Shown piece by piece: positions 33,166 through 46,510 of a stretch of DNA of 64,000 nt (position 1 is its first letter; every line of letters starts with the position of its first letter). The DNA comes from Absidia repens (Eukaryota; Mucoromycota; Mucoromycetes; Mucorales; Cunninghamellaceae). Location of the stretch: contig MCGE01000008.1 in the NCBI GenBank assembly GCA_002105175.1, positions 248,001 to 312,000 on the forward strand. Direction: 5' to 3'. The position numbers and the translations under genes were made by a program. Below the pieces are notes generated by a model, which was not told the DNA's origin, did not search any database, and saw only the letters and a program-made list of their open reading frames with translations.

Positions 33166-34977
33166 AAATGGACCGTAAGAAAACTCAGCTCTAGTAACTT
33201 TAAATTCGTTTTTTTGTCCCTCCAACTCTTTTTTTTCAGACCAAGCCTTGCGCAACGAACCGTTATGTCCCAAGCCGCTGCCCACCATAGGAACCGTCCA
33301 TCCCTTTTGTTCTCAATCGCTGCCCACCCATAGTGCCAAATCACAGAGTCTTCCATCAAAACCCACACTCAGAAACCCCCTGCCACCCAGTGGCTACATA
33401 ATTAATATTATTCTCAACTTTGTTCTTCAATATCCCCCACCACAATAAAATACACTGTAATAGCTGTTTTTTCACACAAACACATCCCTTATATATATAT
33501 ATATAGACGCACTTTTTTTTTCTTTTTTCTATGCATATGTAATACACAATCAATGAAGCTCATAATGTAAACGTACAACAGAGATACTAAATATAATAAA
33601 AAGAACATATTTATTCAGTCGTAGATATAAACGATGACAAACTATTACTAAACTAATGAGTGCTAATCTACTGTCGTTCCCAAATCCTTCAACCAAAATG
33701 AAAGCGTTTCCCCATGATGTTTGTTTTGCAGTTTTTAAAACGCCACTAATTCAAGTTCTAACCACTAATCCTAGATCACCAGTTCCCCAATGAGCCTTGC
33801 CATCATATCATTCAGACTATCATGGAGGAAAAAAATAAAAAAGAAAGAAAAAGAGAGGGAAAAAAAAGGGGACCAAAAAAAAAAAATAGAAAGCAAAATG
33901 CGGAGCCTGAATCATCCAGCTTTTTTTTTATGTCAAAAATCAGGGAACTGCAAATAAACGGGCAATCGCCATAATTACCATATAGCATAATTCGTTTTAT
34001 CTTCCAGTGGAAAGGCAGTTGCAACCACTACATAATCAAACTCTAATCTCTCCGACGCATTTCAAGTAAGCTATTATTTCAGCGCACAAAAAACCCATTG
34101 ACGACGCGTTGAGCACGGCGGTTGGGCCTCAAAGAGCCACCCACCAAAGTGCGAAATGGCGGAGGCTTTAATCCTATCCATCGAAACCCACACTTTAATT
34201 AAAAAACTGTTCCGTGCCCAAAGTGGAACACCACCTCTTTTGCTTCCGTGCCCAAAGTAGAAACATTTCCTGTATAAACCCCCCACCCCCCACACACACA
34301 CCGGTTTTTTTTTTTTTCCACGCACATATGCCATGCCCATTCAGCAAGACAATGAAAGGCATAAGAGAATAATTGTAAACAGACAAGATATGTTTAATTC
34401 TGATATATATGCAGTATAAACTATGACAACTAACGCTAAGATGAGCTAATGACACTATTCTAAAATGAATGCTAATTTGAGGACGGTCAAAGATCACGAA
34501 TCCAAAATGGAAGGGTTTCCCCATGGTGTTTGTATTGCACTTTTCAAAAGGCCCCTGATTCAAGTACTGACCACTAATCCAAGATCACTAAATCCACAGT
34601 TGAAGTTGATGTTCTAAAAAAAAAAAAGAAAAGAAAGAAAGAGGAAGAAAAAAGAGGGACGAGAAAATTTAAATCCATGAGAGGCGGAGTGCGAATGGCT
34701 CAGTCACCCTATTTTTCGACCTTCCATTTTTCACCACACACAGAAAAAAATATCTATTGACGACGTGCTGAGCACGACGGTTGGGCCCCAAGGGGCTGCC
34801 CACCATAGTGCGAAATGGCGGAGGCCCTAATCTCTTCCCTATTTTTTTCAGCACACATAAAAAACCCATTGACGACGCGCTGAGCACGACGGTTGGGCCC
34901 CAAGGGCCGCCCACCAAAGTGCGAAATGGCGGAGGCTTTGATCCTATCCCATCGAAACCCATACTTTAATAAAAAAC
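33166..34977. repeat. Composite dispersed repeats (R1-like part plus GC-rich unit)
   Basis: Two composite units: R1-like blocks at about 33600-33790 and 34385-34600, each followed by a purine tract and then a GC-rich unit at 34085-34205, and at 34755-34838 plus 34865-34985. The GC-rich unit contains GACGACGCGCTGAGCACGAC, GTGCGAAATGGCGGAGGC and CATCGAAACCCA. Diverged relatives lie at 33262-33370 (CCAAGCCGCTGCCCACCATA). No protein is recognisable. The GC content stands out in this AT-rich area. Confidence 0.6.
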
Positions 34978-35591
34978 TGTGACACCCAGTAAATCGAAAG
35001 ATTTCCAAAAGCTCCAGCGGAGCGCCAGAGGGTTTATACGGTGATAAAAGGGGATGAATAGATGGTTATTTCAAAGTCATAGATCTTTATCTTAGGTAAG
35101 CTTTTACCACCTCTCTGGCTTATGACTTTTATAGTCTATACACTGCTTTATTTTATTTTCAGAGTCAGCTATACTCTTTTCTTATTTTTATTGAACCAGC
35201 TAAGGTCAATACAATACTTCTACTTTATTTTATTATATCAAGTTTTCTTTTTAAAAACTTCTTTTATTTCAAGTTGGAATTTATCTACAAAAGTTCTGGT
35301 GCTCACTACTTATTACCAATAACATATCTGGTGCTTTCTACTTATATCAAATAATCTATTTGGTGCTCTCTATTTTCAAGACTACAAGTCAAGCAAACAA
35401 AAAAGTACATTTCAAATTCCGATTCAGGGGAAAATATTTTTTGACCCTCGCTACAAATCTACTGCAAATCCGTTCAAGCAAGAACAAGAATACACTTATA
35501 CACTATACAGTTGGTGTAAAATATAACTGGAACTTAACAAAAAGGTTAACTTCACACCGTTACTGCGTATATTATGCAACAATACCGTACA
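34978..35591 (+). repeat. Diverged LTR with remnant of a PBS
   Basis: Plus orientation, start TGTGACACCCAG, end CCGTACA, followed by TATTTGGT, matching the bases just after the LTRs of the array. Its start reads VTPSKSKDFQKLQ in the T|GTN frame. The rest of that element is replaced by the LTR starting at 35602. Confidence 0.6.
35297..35373 (+). repeat. 32-bp repeat carrying the TGGTGCT motif
   Basis: TGGTGCTCACTAC, TGGTGCTTTCTAC and TGGTGCTCTCTAT start at 35297, 35329 and 35361, exactly 32 bp apart, inside the LTR at 34978-35591. The intervening bases are also similar. Confidence 0.8.
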
Positions 35592-35601
35592 TATTTGGTA
35601 C

Positions 35602-36259
35602 TGTGGAGGATCGGCCTGAGTCCGCTCCCAACAACAACAACCGCAGCAAACAAGTGACGAACAACAAACCTGCAGCCGCCTTTGCTATCTTAGTGAATAG
35701 ACCTGCCGCAGTTACGCCTTTCTCATCTCGTCGACGACTTCTTCTTCGTCTACCAAATACATTCTCCGCCACATAAATCTCGTCGACGACTCGCATACTC
35801 CGCCACTTTTATTTTAGTATAAATAGCCAGACATTTTTGAAGAAATTATTTTTTCTTTAGTTTTTTTATCAAGTTTTCTCATATTATAAAATAAAACTTA
35901 GTACAAAGGTTCTTTTAACCACCAATTTATCTACTGTTTCTATTGGATCATAGAAACCTCTTTTATTTTTGACTACAAGTCCTCTTTTTATTTTTACTGT
36001 GTGTTATACACTTATTTTTATTGAACCAACAAAGGTCAATACTTTTCTTTTTTATTTTATTTTACTTTTCCAAGTTTATTTTTATAAACTTTCTCTACAG
36101 TTGGACTTTATCTACAAAAGTTCTGGTGCTCACTACTCTCAAATCTATTTTTGTCCGATTCAGGAACAAGATATTTCAAATTCCGCCCAAGGAACAAATT
36201 TATTTTTCAAGCTCTAAACAAGCAAAAGCTATACTAAAGGATAACTCAAGACATCCTAT
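35602..36259 (+). repeat. Solo LTR, first subfamily, left part
   Basis: Starts TGTGGAGGATCGGCC, encodes VEDRPESAPNNNN in the T|GTN frame and contains TATAAATA near 35818. It is interrupted after CATCCTAT. The right part resumes at 57585 (CTATTCAACCC) and ends CCGCAACA at 57661. Confidence 0.85.
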
Positions 36260-36870
36260 TGTTGATACTGATCTTGAACTTGGCAAATTGTTTGGTTGGG
36301 ACAAATTGATAACCTGGGCCATGACAGAAGAAGCCTAACCCGACGTTCACAACCTGATGTTCATAACCCGACGTTCACAAACTGACATTCATAACCCGAC
36401 GTTCATAATCCAATATTTAACATAAAAATTTAGTATAAATACCTCTAAAAATTTCAAAAGAAAAAAATTAATAATTATATTCTTTTGAATCACTTTTTAC
36501 TCTTTTTATTTTTTTAATAAATTCATTACAAAGGTTTTTTTAAACCTCCCAACTTGTTGGCTTCCTTTTATTCCACACTTTGGAATATTTTTATTATATA
36601 TTTTTGACAGCTGAGTCTGAATCTCGCTTCACTTTATTTTTTTGACTTGATTTAAGTCACTACTTATTTTATTGACCTTATTATTTTCATCTTTGAAAAT
36701 AATACATCCTCACTTGGACTCTCAAGTTTAGTCCTATATTATCTTTAAGCCTTTGAAGCTACAATCGGTTGAACTTAATCCTAAAAAGTTCTGGTGCTCA
36801 CTCTATAAAAAATAAAAACCTACAAAAACAATTTCCAGTTACGACCTAACAACCAAAATTAGCCGTAACA
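36260..36870 (+). repeat. Solo LTR-X, inserted at CTAT
   Basis: Starts TGTTGATACTGATC, ends CCGTAACA. CTAT flanks it at 36256-36259 and 36871-36874. Same coding tail as the copy at 32053-32633. TATAAATA lies near 36431. Confidence 0.9.
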
Positions 36871-36874
36871 CTAT

Positions 36875-37456
36875 TGTGACGGTTGAACTCAACCTTGAGA
36901 ATTGTTTGAGATGAAACAAAAATGGTTTACGGAAACAAAATGGTTTACGGGAGTAGCGGGGTTTTCGGGTGCACGATAGTCTTTGTTTCGAGCACGATGT
37001 CTTGAACTTTAAAAATTTTAGTATAAATACCTTGAAAAAAAATATCAAAAAGAAAAAAGAATTATCTTTGAACATATTATCTTTGATCACTTTATATTTT
37101 TAATAAATTCATTATAAAGGTTTTTTTAAACCTCCCAACTTGTTGGCTACCTATTATTCCACACTTTGGAATACTTTTATTATACATTTTGACAGCTGAG
37201 TCTGAATCTCGCTTCACTTTATTTTTTTGACTTGATATAAGTCACTACTTATTTTATTGACCTTATTATTTTCATCTTTGAAAATAATACATCCTTACTT
37301 GGACTCTCAAGTTTAGTCCTATATTATCTTTAAGCCTTTGAAGCTACAATCGGTTGAACTTAATCCTAAAAGGTTCTGGTGCTCACTCTATAAAAAAATA
37401 AAAACCTACAAAAACAATTTTCAGTTACGACCTAACAACCAAAATTAGCCGTAACA
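36875..37456 (+). repeat. Array LTR 1
   Basis: 582 bp, TGTGACGG to CCGTAACA. TATAAATA near 37022-37029 and the TGGTGCTCACTCTATAAAA block near 37377. The start reads VTVELNLENCLR then a stop in the T|GTN frame. Confidence 0.92.
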
Positions 37457-37614
37457 TATTTGGTGCTCACTACAGGGGATATCTATCATTTTTCCAAGGA
37501 ACATCAATCAATTTTCTAAGAAAACACTATCAAAATCAAGTAAATCCTACTCTTATTTACAAGCCTTTTCTCAAACCAATCAATCAAAACTTTCAATTCA
37601 ATTATAAAAACAAG

Positions 37615-38565
37615 ATGCCCGAACATACTGTGTTGGCTAATGTACCTGGTTACCAACCAAAGCTCAAATTAATGCCTTTTTCTGGATTTGAAGGAGAAGA
37701 TTTCAGAAACTTTAAGCAATCATTGGAAAACTATTTTGCTTTATCAAATATTACTGATGAAAACCGCAAGCTTGTCATCTTGAAAACTCAATTGTATCAT
37801 GCTGCAAGAACATTTGTGAACAAGCTAGAAAAAAATCAGGCACAGATTTCATATTCCGAAGTCATGCAAAAATTAATGAAACAATATATCACACCCGAGC
37901 TAATTCAAACATACGAATATGCTTTCAATAATATGACTCAAGGTCTTGAAGAACATCCAAGAACTTTCTATTCAAGATTATTTGAAGCTGCTGAACTAGC
38001 TGATATTGATGCTGAATCAATGATCCATAGTCGCTTCCGTGCTGGAGTGCATCCCATTATACAACAACATTGTATTTCCATTGGCTGCAAAAATATTGAA
38101 TCATGGCTTAAAGCATCTGAAGGCTATTGGACAGCACATCATCCTCAACAAGTAACAATGGCTGACAATCCTTTTCATCCTCGTCGTATAAATCAACCCA
38201 CAAACACTATTGAAATGGATTCCTATCGATCACCCTCATCTACTCATGATCTAAATGCTATTACAACTTCCACACCTCTTGATATGCAAGACATACAGAA
38301 AAATATAAGAGACATCATCAAAGAAGAACTCAATAATTTTTCTCGAAATCAATATGAATATCAACAACAACCTCGATATGATAATAATGGCTATCAATCT
38401 CGACGATATGGACAACCTCGAAATAATCAAAGATCCTATTATCCCAACAAACATGATCAACGTCAATACTACAATCAAAATCCCAATAACAACAGATCAT
38501 ACAATCAATATTCACCCCTCAAAACCATCAACAGTCAAAAAACTAGGACGGGCAACTGTAGCTGA
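37615..38565 (+). CDS. gag: Gag, array unit A (intact)
   Basis: 316 residues beginning MPEHTVLANVPGYQP. Residues 20-170 carry a capsid-like helical domain typical of Ty3/Gypsy Gag (LMPFSGFEGEDFRNFKQSLE; HSRFRAGVHPIIQQHC). From about residue 235 the chain is rich in Arg, Gln, Asn and Tyr and has no CCHC zinc knuckle. It ends NCS then a stop. Gag should form the particle that packages element RNA. The last codons overlap the Pol frame. This is the only complete uninterrupted Gag in the array. Confidence 0.88.
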   Translation: MPEHTVLANVPGYQPKLKLMPFSGFEGEDFRNFKQSLENYFALSNITDENRKLVILKTQLYHAARTFVNKLEKNQAQISYSEVMQKLMKQYITPELIQTYEYAFNNMTQGLEEHPRTFYSRLFEAAELADIDAESMIHSRFRAGVHPIIQQHCISIGCKNIESWLKASEGYWTAHHPQQVTMADNPFHPRRINQPTNTIEMDSYRSPSSTHDLNAITTSTPLDMQDIQKNIRDIIKEELNNFSRNQYEYQQQPRYDNNGYQSRRYGQPRNNQRSYYPNKHDQRQYYNQNPNNNRSYNQYSPLKTINSQKTRTGNCS

Positions 38566-41471
38566 TGGTCAGTTGACAATCCCGCCTCCACAAACCATAG
38601 CAATCAACAACCCAACAACAATATAAAATCCCAACATCCACAACAATCACACAATTTAAATACTATGAATATTGAAGACCCTTTATTTTATCAAAAAGAT
38701 GATATTGATCTATATGCTAATCCTACTACTACAAGATTAGATAAACCACCCCAAGTCCTTCATCAAGATCCACCCAAATAATCAGTAAAAGAAGACGTAC
38801 AAATGGATCCACAATATCTACACCTATTCAACATGTACCAAATGCTACACCAATGGATGAAGATGCTGAAATAAAAATCAAACCGACAAGAAGAAGATCA
38901 ACACCCATTCCACCCGAGATCAAGTATAATATTACTGAAGATTTGTTGAATCGAAAAGCAGATATCGAAGTAGGAGATTTGATCCAAGCTTCACCCTTCT
39001 TGAAAAAACAATTACGTGATGCATGTCGACCCAAGAGAAGAAAGCAACCCATATCACTAAATTCCATAGAACAAGGTGAAATCGTAACGACAGCTGCGTA
39101 TGCCAATGTATATGTTGGAGACAAAGAAGTCAAAGCGCTAATTGATTGTGGTGCTGCAAAGTCATGTATGTCGAGAACATTGATGAAAACGTTGGAAATG
39201 GAAATCGATTCGCCATCCACAAGTGTATTTACCCTTGGAAATGGAGCAAAACAGCCTACCCTAGGAATAGTACTCGACGTCCCTATCAGAATTGGAAATG
39301 GTATCAGTATTCCTGTCAATATGGAAGTATTACCACAATGTCCTCTCACCTAATTTTAGGAATCGATTGGCTAAATCATTCACAAGCCATAATAACATCA
39401 AATTGGGAACCTTGACAGTCACCTATAAACAAAGAAGAATGGTTACTCCTATTACTTCATCAAAACATCTTCAAAACCGCCTACCTTGAAGTCATCACAG
39501 ATCATTTATAGGAAGACCCACCGCCGACAGATCAACCAACTACAGTCAAACAACAAATTCAGGAGGATCAGTACAATGAAGAAGACGAGAAGAAGACGAA
39601 GCAACAGATGAGAAACAGAAGAAGAAGAATGGGAGCATGATGAAAAAGACGAATCAGAAGACGATGATCAAGAGTTATGTCAATTAACATCAACCAAGAA
39701 CAGATGCACCCTACAAATAAGTCATGAAGAAGATTCACAAATAACGATTAGTACAAACGAAAATGGACTCACCCTTCCACCTATACAATATGCTCTATTG
39801 ACGCATCTACACCTAATGATAACGCTATCCCAGAAATCACCTATATTCAACCCAACACTACTTATGAGACTACTTACGAGAAGATCAATTCATTGACATC
39901 AACATCACAGAAAACGATAAAGTGTATCCAGCAAATACGATTATAGCCCAACAGATGAATAAAATAAATTTGGAAAGCGACGACGAACAAACAATAGGAT
40001 ACGAATTAGCACAAGTAGACATTTACGGTAGTACCTATGAACAACCACAAATAACGTTAGATCCAGATAAGAAAGCTAAACTACAGATAGGAGATGTACC
40101 GCCCAACATATATGAATCCTTCATACAATTACTTACTGAATTCCAGATGTATTCGATTGGGATAATGACAAATGGGAAGAAACACATTATTGGAGCATGA
40201 GATTATTCTGAAAGACAACATTCCACCTATCAGACATAGACCGTATCGTATGGCACCCGTGGAGCAAGAATACTGAAGCTTGAATTGGAGAGACTATGTA
40301 AGCTTGGCATCATCAACCAGCAAGTACACCCTTCACTGCACCTATCATATTAGTCAAAAAGAAGAATGGTGATATCGCATGGTTGTAGACTATCGCAAAC
40401 TAAACGCCCAAACTAAAGTAGACGCTTACCCATTGCCAAAATCGATGACTTGATTGATGAACTAGGAAGTTCCCGTATATTTTCAGCTATGGACCTACGT
40501 TCAGGATTCCACCAAGTACCACTAAAACCAGAAAGCAAAGAACTAACAGGCTTCATTACCAAGTTCGGTACCTATCAATATGAAATGTTACCCATGGGAT
40601 TAGTAAACAGTCCTGCTACGTTTCAACGATTGATCGATATATGTTTTGGTACACTTATTAACAAGTGTCTAGTCGCTTACATTGATGACTTGAATATCCA
40701 TTCCAAAACTTATCAGCAACACCTGCGGATCTAGACAAACATTCATTTGTGCACGACACGGCGGACTTATGTTCAACATCGACAAGTGTGTATTTTTCAA
40801 AGACGAATTAAAATTTTTGGGCTACATAATAACAAAAGACGGAATAAAGACGGACGAAGAAAAGATACAAAAAATTAAAATTTCCACCACCTACAACAAT
40901 TAAACAAATTCGGAGTTTCATTGGACTAGCTTCCTACTACAGAAGATTCATACAAAACTTTGCTGCCATTGCAAGACCTTTACATGAACAAACTAAGACC
41001 ACCAAGAAGACCACTGGGATCAAAATCAACAGACGCCTTTAACACCTTAAAACAAAAATTGACCCATGCACCGTACTTAAAAGGCAGATTTCACAAGACC
41101 TTTCCTTATTGTATGTGACGCCTCTCAAATCGGATTGGGTACCATACTTTCTCAGCTTGACGATGATGGAAAAGAACACCCGATAATATATGCAAGTCGT
41201 GGTTTGAAAATAGTGAAAAGAATTATGGCGCTACTAAATTAGAATGCCTAGCCCTAGTATTGCGCCTACAAATCTTTCGACCATATCTACTTGGAAAAAA
41301 TTCACAGTCATATCAGATCACTCACCTTTACGATGGCTAGTACAATCTTCAAAAATATCTGGCATTGTAGCACGATGGATACAATACTTAGCAGAATACG
41401 AATTTGAAATCAAATACCGAAGCGGACGAAAACAAGAATCAGCAGACTTTCTATCACGACTGGGATATTAA
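38566..41471 (+). pseudogene. pol: Pol (PR-RT-RNase H), array unit A, many frameshifts
   Basis: Same order as unit B, but the frame breaks at many single-base indels compared with it. Recognisable pieces: protease with LIDCGAAKSCMS (38853-39353), RT with AYIDDLNIHS (40450-40734) and RNase H end (41244-41471, DFLSRLGY). The deletions are mostly loss of one base from a doublet or short run. Confidence 0.85.
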
Positions 41472-41896
41472 ACACCCCATGTTAAAAAAAAAAAAAACAA
41501 AAAGAACTACACCCCACATACGCGAAAAACATTAAATTTCGACCAACCAGGACGACGTCGTAAAAAGCTATCCTCAACAAAGAAACGAATTCAACAAGAC
41601 AATACACAGCAATATATTCTGAACTTACTTTATTATTCAACAAACACAATTCAATATTTTATTTTAAACGACATAATTGACGTTAACATTCGAATCCACA
41701 CACAATGGACGAACGAAAAATTATCAGATCAACTCAAGACATTTACAACAACCACGAACGCTACAAAAAAGGAAAAAAGATATCTCTACGAAATTCATCG
41801 AAATACATAATGGAGAATGAAACGTTATACTACTTTAACGTCAAACAACAATATCAATGAAGTCGATGGTGGACCATCTCTAGTTGGCCTGTGGGA

Positions 41897-42472
41897 TGTG
41901 ACGGTTGAACTCAACCTTGAGATTGTTTGAGATGAAACAAAAATGGTTTACGGAAACAAAATGGTTTACGGAGTAGCGGGGTTTTCGGGTGCACGATAGT
42001 CTTTGTTTCGAGCACGATGTCTTGAACTTTAAAAATTTTAGTATAAATACCTTGAAAAAAAATATCAAAAAGAAAAAAAAGAATTATCTTTGAACATATT
42101 ATCTTTGATCACTTTATATTTTAATAAATTCATTATAAAGGTTTTTTTAAACCTCCCAACTTGTTGGCTACTATTATTCCACACTTTGGAATATTTTATT
42201 ATACTTTTTGACAGCTGAGTCTGAATCTCGCTTCCTTTATTTTTTTGACTTGATATAAGTCACTACTTATTTATTGACCTTATTATTTTCATCTTTGAAA
42301 ATAATACATCCTTACTTGGACTCTCAAGTTTAGTCCTATATTATCTTTAAGCCTTTGAAGCTACAATCGGTTGAACTTAATCCTAAAAGTTCTGGTGCTC
42401 ACTCTATAAAAAAATAAAAACCTACAAAAACAATTTTCAGTTACGACCTAACAACCAAAATTAGCCGTAACA
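41897..42472 (+). repeat. Array LTR 2
   Basis: 576 bp, near-identical to LTR 1 apart from small indels. Shared by units A and B. Confidence 0.92.
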
Positions 42473-42628
42473 TATTTGGTGCTCACTACAGGGGATATCT
42501 ATCATTTTTCCAAGAACATCAATCAATTTTCTAAGAAAACACTATCAAAATCAAGTAAATCCTACTCTTATTTACAAGCCTTTCTCAAACCAATCAATCA
42601 AAACTTTCAATTCAATTATAAAAACAAG

Positions 42629-43671
42629 ATGCCCGAACATACTGTGTTGGCTAATGTACCTGGTTACCAACCAAAGCTCAAATTAATGCCTTTTTCTGGA
42701 TTTGAAGGAGAAGATTTCAGAAACTTTAAGCAATCATTGGAAAACTATTTTGCTTTATCAAATATTACTGATGAAAACCGCAAGCTTGTCATCTTGAAAA
42801 CTCAATTGTATCATGCTGCAAGAACATTTGTGAACAAGCTAGAAAAAAATCAGGCACAGATTCATATTCCGAAGTCATGCAAAAATTAATGAAACAATAT
42901 ATCACACCCGAGCTAATTCAAACATACGAATATGCTTTCAATAATATGACTCAAGGTCTTGAAGAACATCCAAGAACTTTCTATTCAAGATTATTTGAAG
43001 CTGCTGAACTAGCTGATATTGATGCTGAATCAATGATCCATAGTCGCTTCCGTGCTGGAGTGCATCCCATTATACAACAACATTGTATTTCCATTGGCTG
43101 CAAAAATATTGAATCATGGCTTAAAGCATCTGAAGGCTATTGGACAGCACATCATCCTCAACAAGTAACAATGGCTGACAATCCTTTTCATCCTCGTCGT
43201 ATAAATCAACCCACAAACACTATTGAAATGGATTCCTATCGATCACCCTCATCTACTCATGATCTAAATGCTATTACAACTTCCACACCTCTTGATATGC
43301 AAGACATACAGAAAAATATAAGAGACATCATCAAAGAAGAACTCAATAATTTTTCTCGAAATCAATATGAATATCAACAACAACCTCGATATGATAATAA
43401 TGGCTATCAATCTCGACGATATGGACAACCTCGAAATAATCAAAGATCCTATTATCCCAACAAACATGATCAACGTCAATACTACAATCAAAATCCCAAT
43501 AACAACAGATCATACAATCATATTCACCCCTCAAAACCATCAACAGTCAAAAAACTAGGACGGGCAACTGTAGCTGATGGTCAGTTGACAATCCCGCCTC
43601 CACAAACCCATAGCAATCAACAACCCAACAACAATATAAATCCCAACATCCACAACAATCACACAATTTAA
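42629..43671 (+). pseudogene. gag: Gag, array unit B, one early frameshift
   Basis: Same protein as unit A. One T is missing near 42861, which breaks the frame between 42629-42889 and 42877-43671. A second indel near 43520 fuses the second part into the Pol frame (KKLGRATVADGQL). Confidence 0.85.
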
Positions 43672-43676
43672 ATACT

Positions 43677-46510
43677 ATGAATATTGAAGACCCTTTATTT
43701 TATCAAAAAGATGATATTGATCTATATGCTAATCCTACTACTACAAGATTAGATAAACCACCCCAAGTCCTTCATCAAGATCCACCCAAAATAATCAGTA
43801 AAAGAAGACGTACAAATGGATCCACAATATCTACACCTATTCAACATGTACCAAATGCTACACCAATGGATGAAGATGCTGAAATAAAATCAAACCGACA
43901 AGAAGAAGATCAACACCCATTCCACCCGAGATCAAGTATAATATTACTGAAGATTTGTTGAATCGAAAAGCAGATATCGAAGTAGGAGATTTGATCCAAG
44001 CTTCACCCTTCTTGAAAAAACAATTACGTGATGCATGTCGACCCAAGAGAAGAAAGCAACCCATATCACTAAATTCCATAGAACAAGGTGAAATCGTAAC
44101 GACAGCTGCGTATGCCAATGTATATGTTGGAGACAAAGAAGTCAAAGCGCTAATTGATTGTGGTGCTGCAAAGTCATGTATGTCGAGAACATTGATGAAA
44201 ACGTTGGAAATGGAAATCGATTCGCCATCCACAAGTGTATTTACCCTTGGAAATGGAGCAAAACAGCCTACCCTAGGAATAGTACTCGACGTCCCTATCA
44301 GAATTGGAAATGGTATCAGTATTCCTGTCAATATGGAAGTATTACCACAATGTCCTTCTCACCTAATTTTAGGAATCGATTGGCTAAATCATTCACAAGC
44401 CATAATCAACATCAAATTGGGAACCTTGACAGTCACCTATAAACAAAGAAGAATGGTTACTCCTATTACTTTCATCAAAACATCTTCAAAACCGCCTACC
44501 TTGAAGTCATCACAGATCATTTATATGGAAGACCCACCGCCGACAGATCAACCAACTACAGTCAAACAACAAATTCAGGAGGATCAGTACAATGAAGAAG
44601 ACGAGGAAGAAGACGAAGCAACAGATGACGAAACAGAAGAAGAAGAATGGGAGCATGATGAAAAAGACGAATCAGAAGACGATGATCAAGAGTTATGTCA
44701 ATTAACATCAACCAAGGAACCAGAGTGCACCCTACAAATAAGTCATGAAGAAGATTCACAAATAACGATTAGTACAAACGAAAATGGACTCACCCTTCCA
44801 CCCTATACAATATGCTCTATTGACGCATCTACACCTAATGATAACGCTATCCCAGAAATCACCTATATTCAACCCAACACTACTTATGAAGACTACTTAC
44901 GAGAAGATCAATTCATTGACATCAACATCACAGAAAACGATAAAGTGTATCCAGCAAATACGATTATAGCCCAACAGATGAATAAAATAAATTTGGAAAG
45001 CGACGACGAACAAACGATAGGATACGAATTAGCACAAGTAGACATTTACGGGAGTACCTATGAACAACCACAAATAACGTTAGATCCAGATAAGAAAGCT
45101 AAACTACAGATAGGAGATGTACCGCCCGACATATATGAATCCTTCATACAATTACTTACTGAATTCCACGATGTATTCGATTGGGATAATGACAAAATGG
45201 GAAGAACCACATTATTGGAGCATGAGATTATTCTGAAAGACAACATTCCACCTATCAGACATAGACCGTATCGTATGGCACCCGTGGAGCAAGAATACCT
45301 GAAGCTTGAATTGGAGAGACTATGTAAGCTTGGCATCATCAAGCCAGCAAGTACACCCTTCACTGCACCTATCATATTAGTCAAAAAGAAGAATGGTGAT
45401 TATCGCATGGTTGTAGACTATCGCAAACTAAACGCCCAAACTAAAGTAGACGCTTACCCATTGCCAAAAATCGATGACTTGATTGATGAACTAGGAAGTT
45501 CCCGTATATTTTCAGCTATGGACCTACGTTCAGGATTCCACCAAGTACCACTAAAACCAGAAAGCAAAGAACTAACAGGCTTCATTACCAAGTTCGGTAC
45601 CTATCAATATGAAATGTTACCCATGGGATTAGTAAACAGTCCTGCTACGTTTCAACGATTGATCGATATATGTTTTGGTACACTTATTAACAAGTGTCTA
45701 GTCGCTTACATTGATGACTTGAATATCCATTCCAAAACTTATCAGCAACACCTCGCGGATCTAAGACAAACATTCATTTGTGCACGACACGGCGGACTTA
45801 TGTTCAACATCGACAAGTGTGTATTTTTCAAAGACGAATTAAAATTTTTGGGCTACATAATAACAAAAGACGGAATAAAGACGGACGAAGAAAAGATACA
45901 AAAAATTAAAAATTTCCCACCACCTACAACAATTAAACAAATTCGGAGTTTCATTGGACTAGCTTCCTACTACAGAAGATTCATACAAAACTTTGCTGCC
46001 ATTGCAAGACCTTTACATGAACAAACTAAGACCACCAAGAAGACCATCTGGGATCAAAAATCAACAGACGCCTTTAACACCTTAAAACAAAAATTGACCC
46101 ATGCACCCGTACTTAAAAGAGCAGATTTCACAAGACCTTTCCTTATTGTATGTGACGCCTCTCAAATCGGATTGGGTACCATACTTTCTCAGCTTGACGA
46201 TGATGGAAAAGAACACCCGATAATATATGCAAGTCGTGGTTTGAAAAATAGTGAAAAGAATTATGGCGCTACTAAATTAGAATGCCTAGCCCTAGTATTG
46301 CGCCTACAAATCTTTCGACCATATCTACTTGGAAAAAAATTCACAGTCATATCAGATCACTCACCTTTACGATGGCTAGTACAATCTTCAAAAATATCTG
46401 GCATTGTAGCACGATGGATACAATACTTAGCAGAATACGAATTTGAAATCAAATACCGAAGCGGACGAAAACAAGAATCAGCAGACTTTCTATCACGACT
46501 GGGATATTAA
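43677..46510 (+). CDS. pol: Pol (PR-RT-RNase H), array unit B, best preserved
   Basis: A frame of 851 codons (43955-46510) runs from just before the protease to the end of RNase H. The upstream part (43677-43961) is separated by one missing A near 43887. Protease: ALIDCGAAKSCMS, with DCG. An acidic EEDEEEDEATDDE linker follows. RT: YRMVVDYRKLNAQTKVDAYP, FSAMDLRSGFHQ, MLPMGLVNSPATFQR, AYIDDLNIHS. RNase H: FLIVCDASQIGLGTILS and VISDHSPLRWL, ending DFLSRLGY. All catalytic motifs of RT are present. No integrase follows. Confidence 0.9.

Noticed and set aside
36021..36338. Plus-strand frame of 105 codons ending LFGWDKLITWAMTEEA
   Set aside because: It joins an older LTR fragment to the start of an inserted LTR. 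Only the tail is meaningful, as the LTR-encoded end of the third ORF.
38828..39349. Minus-strand frame of 173 codons, repeated in each array unit
   Set aside because: Antisense shadow of the protease region; it recurs only because the unit recurs.
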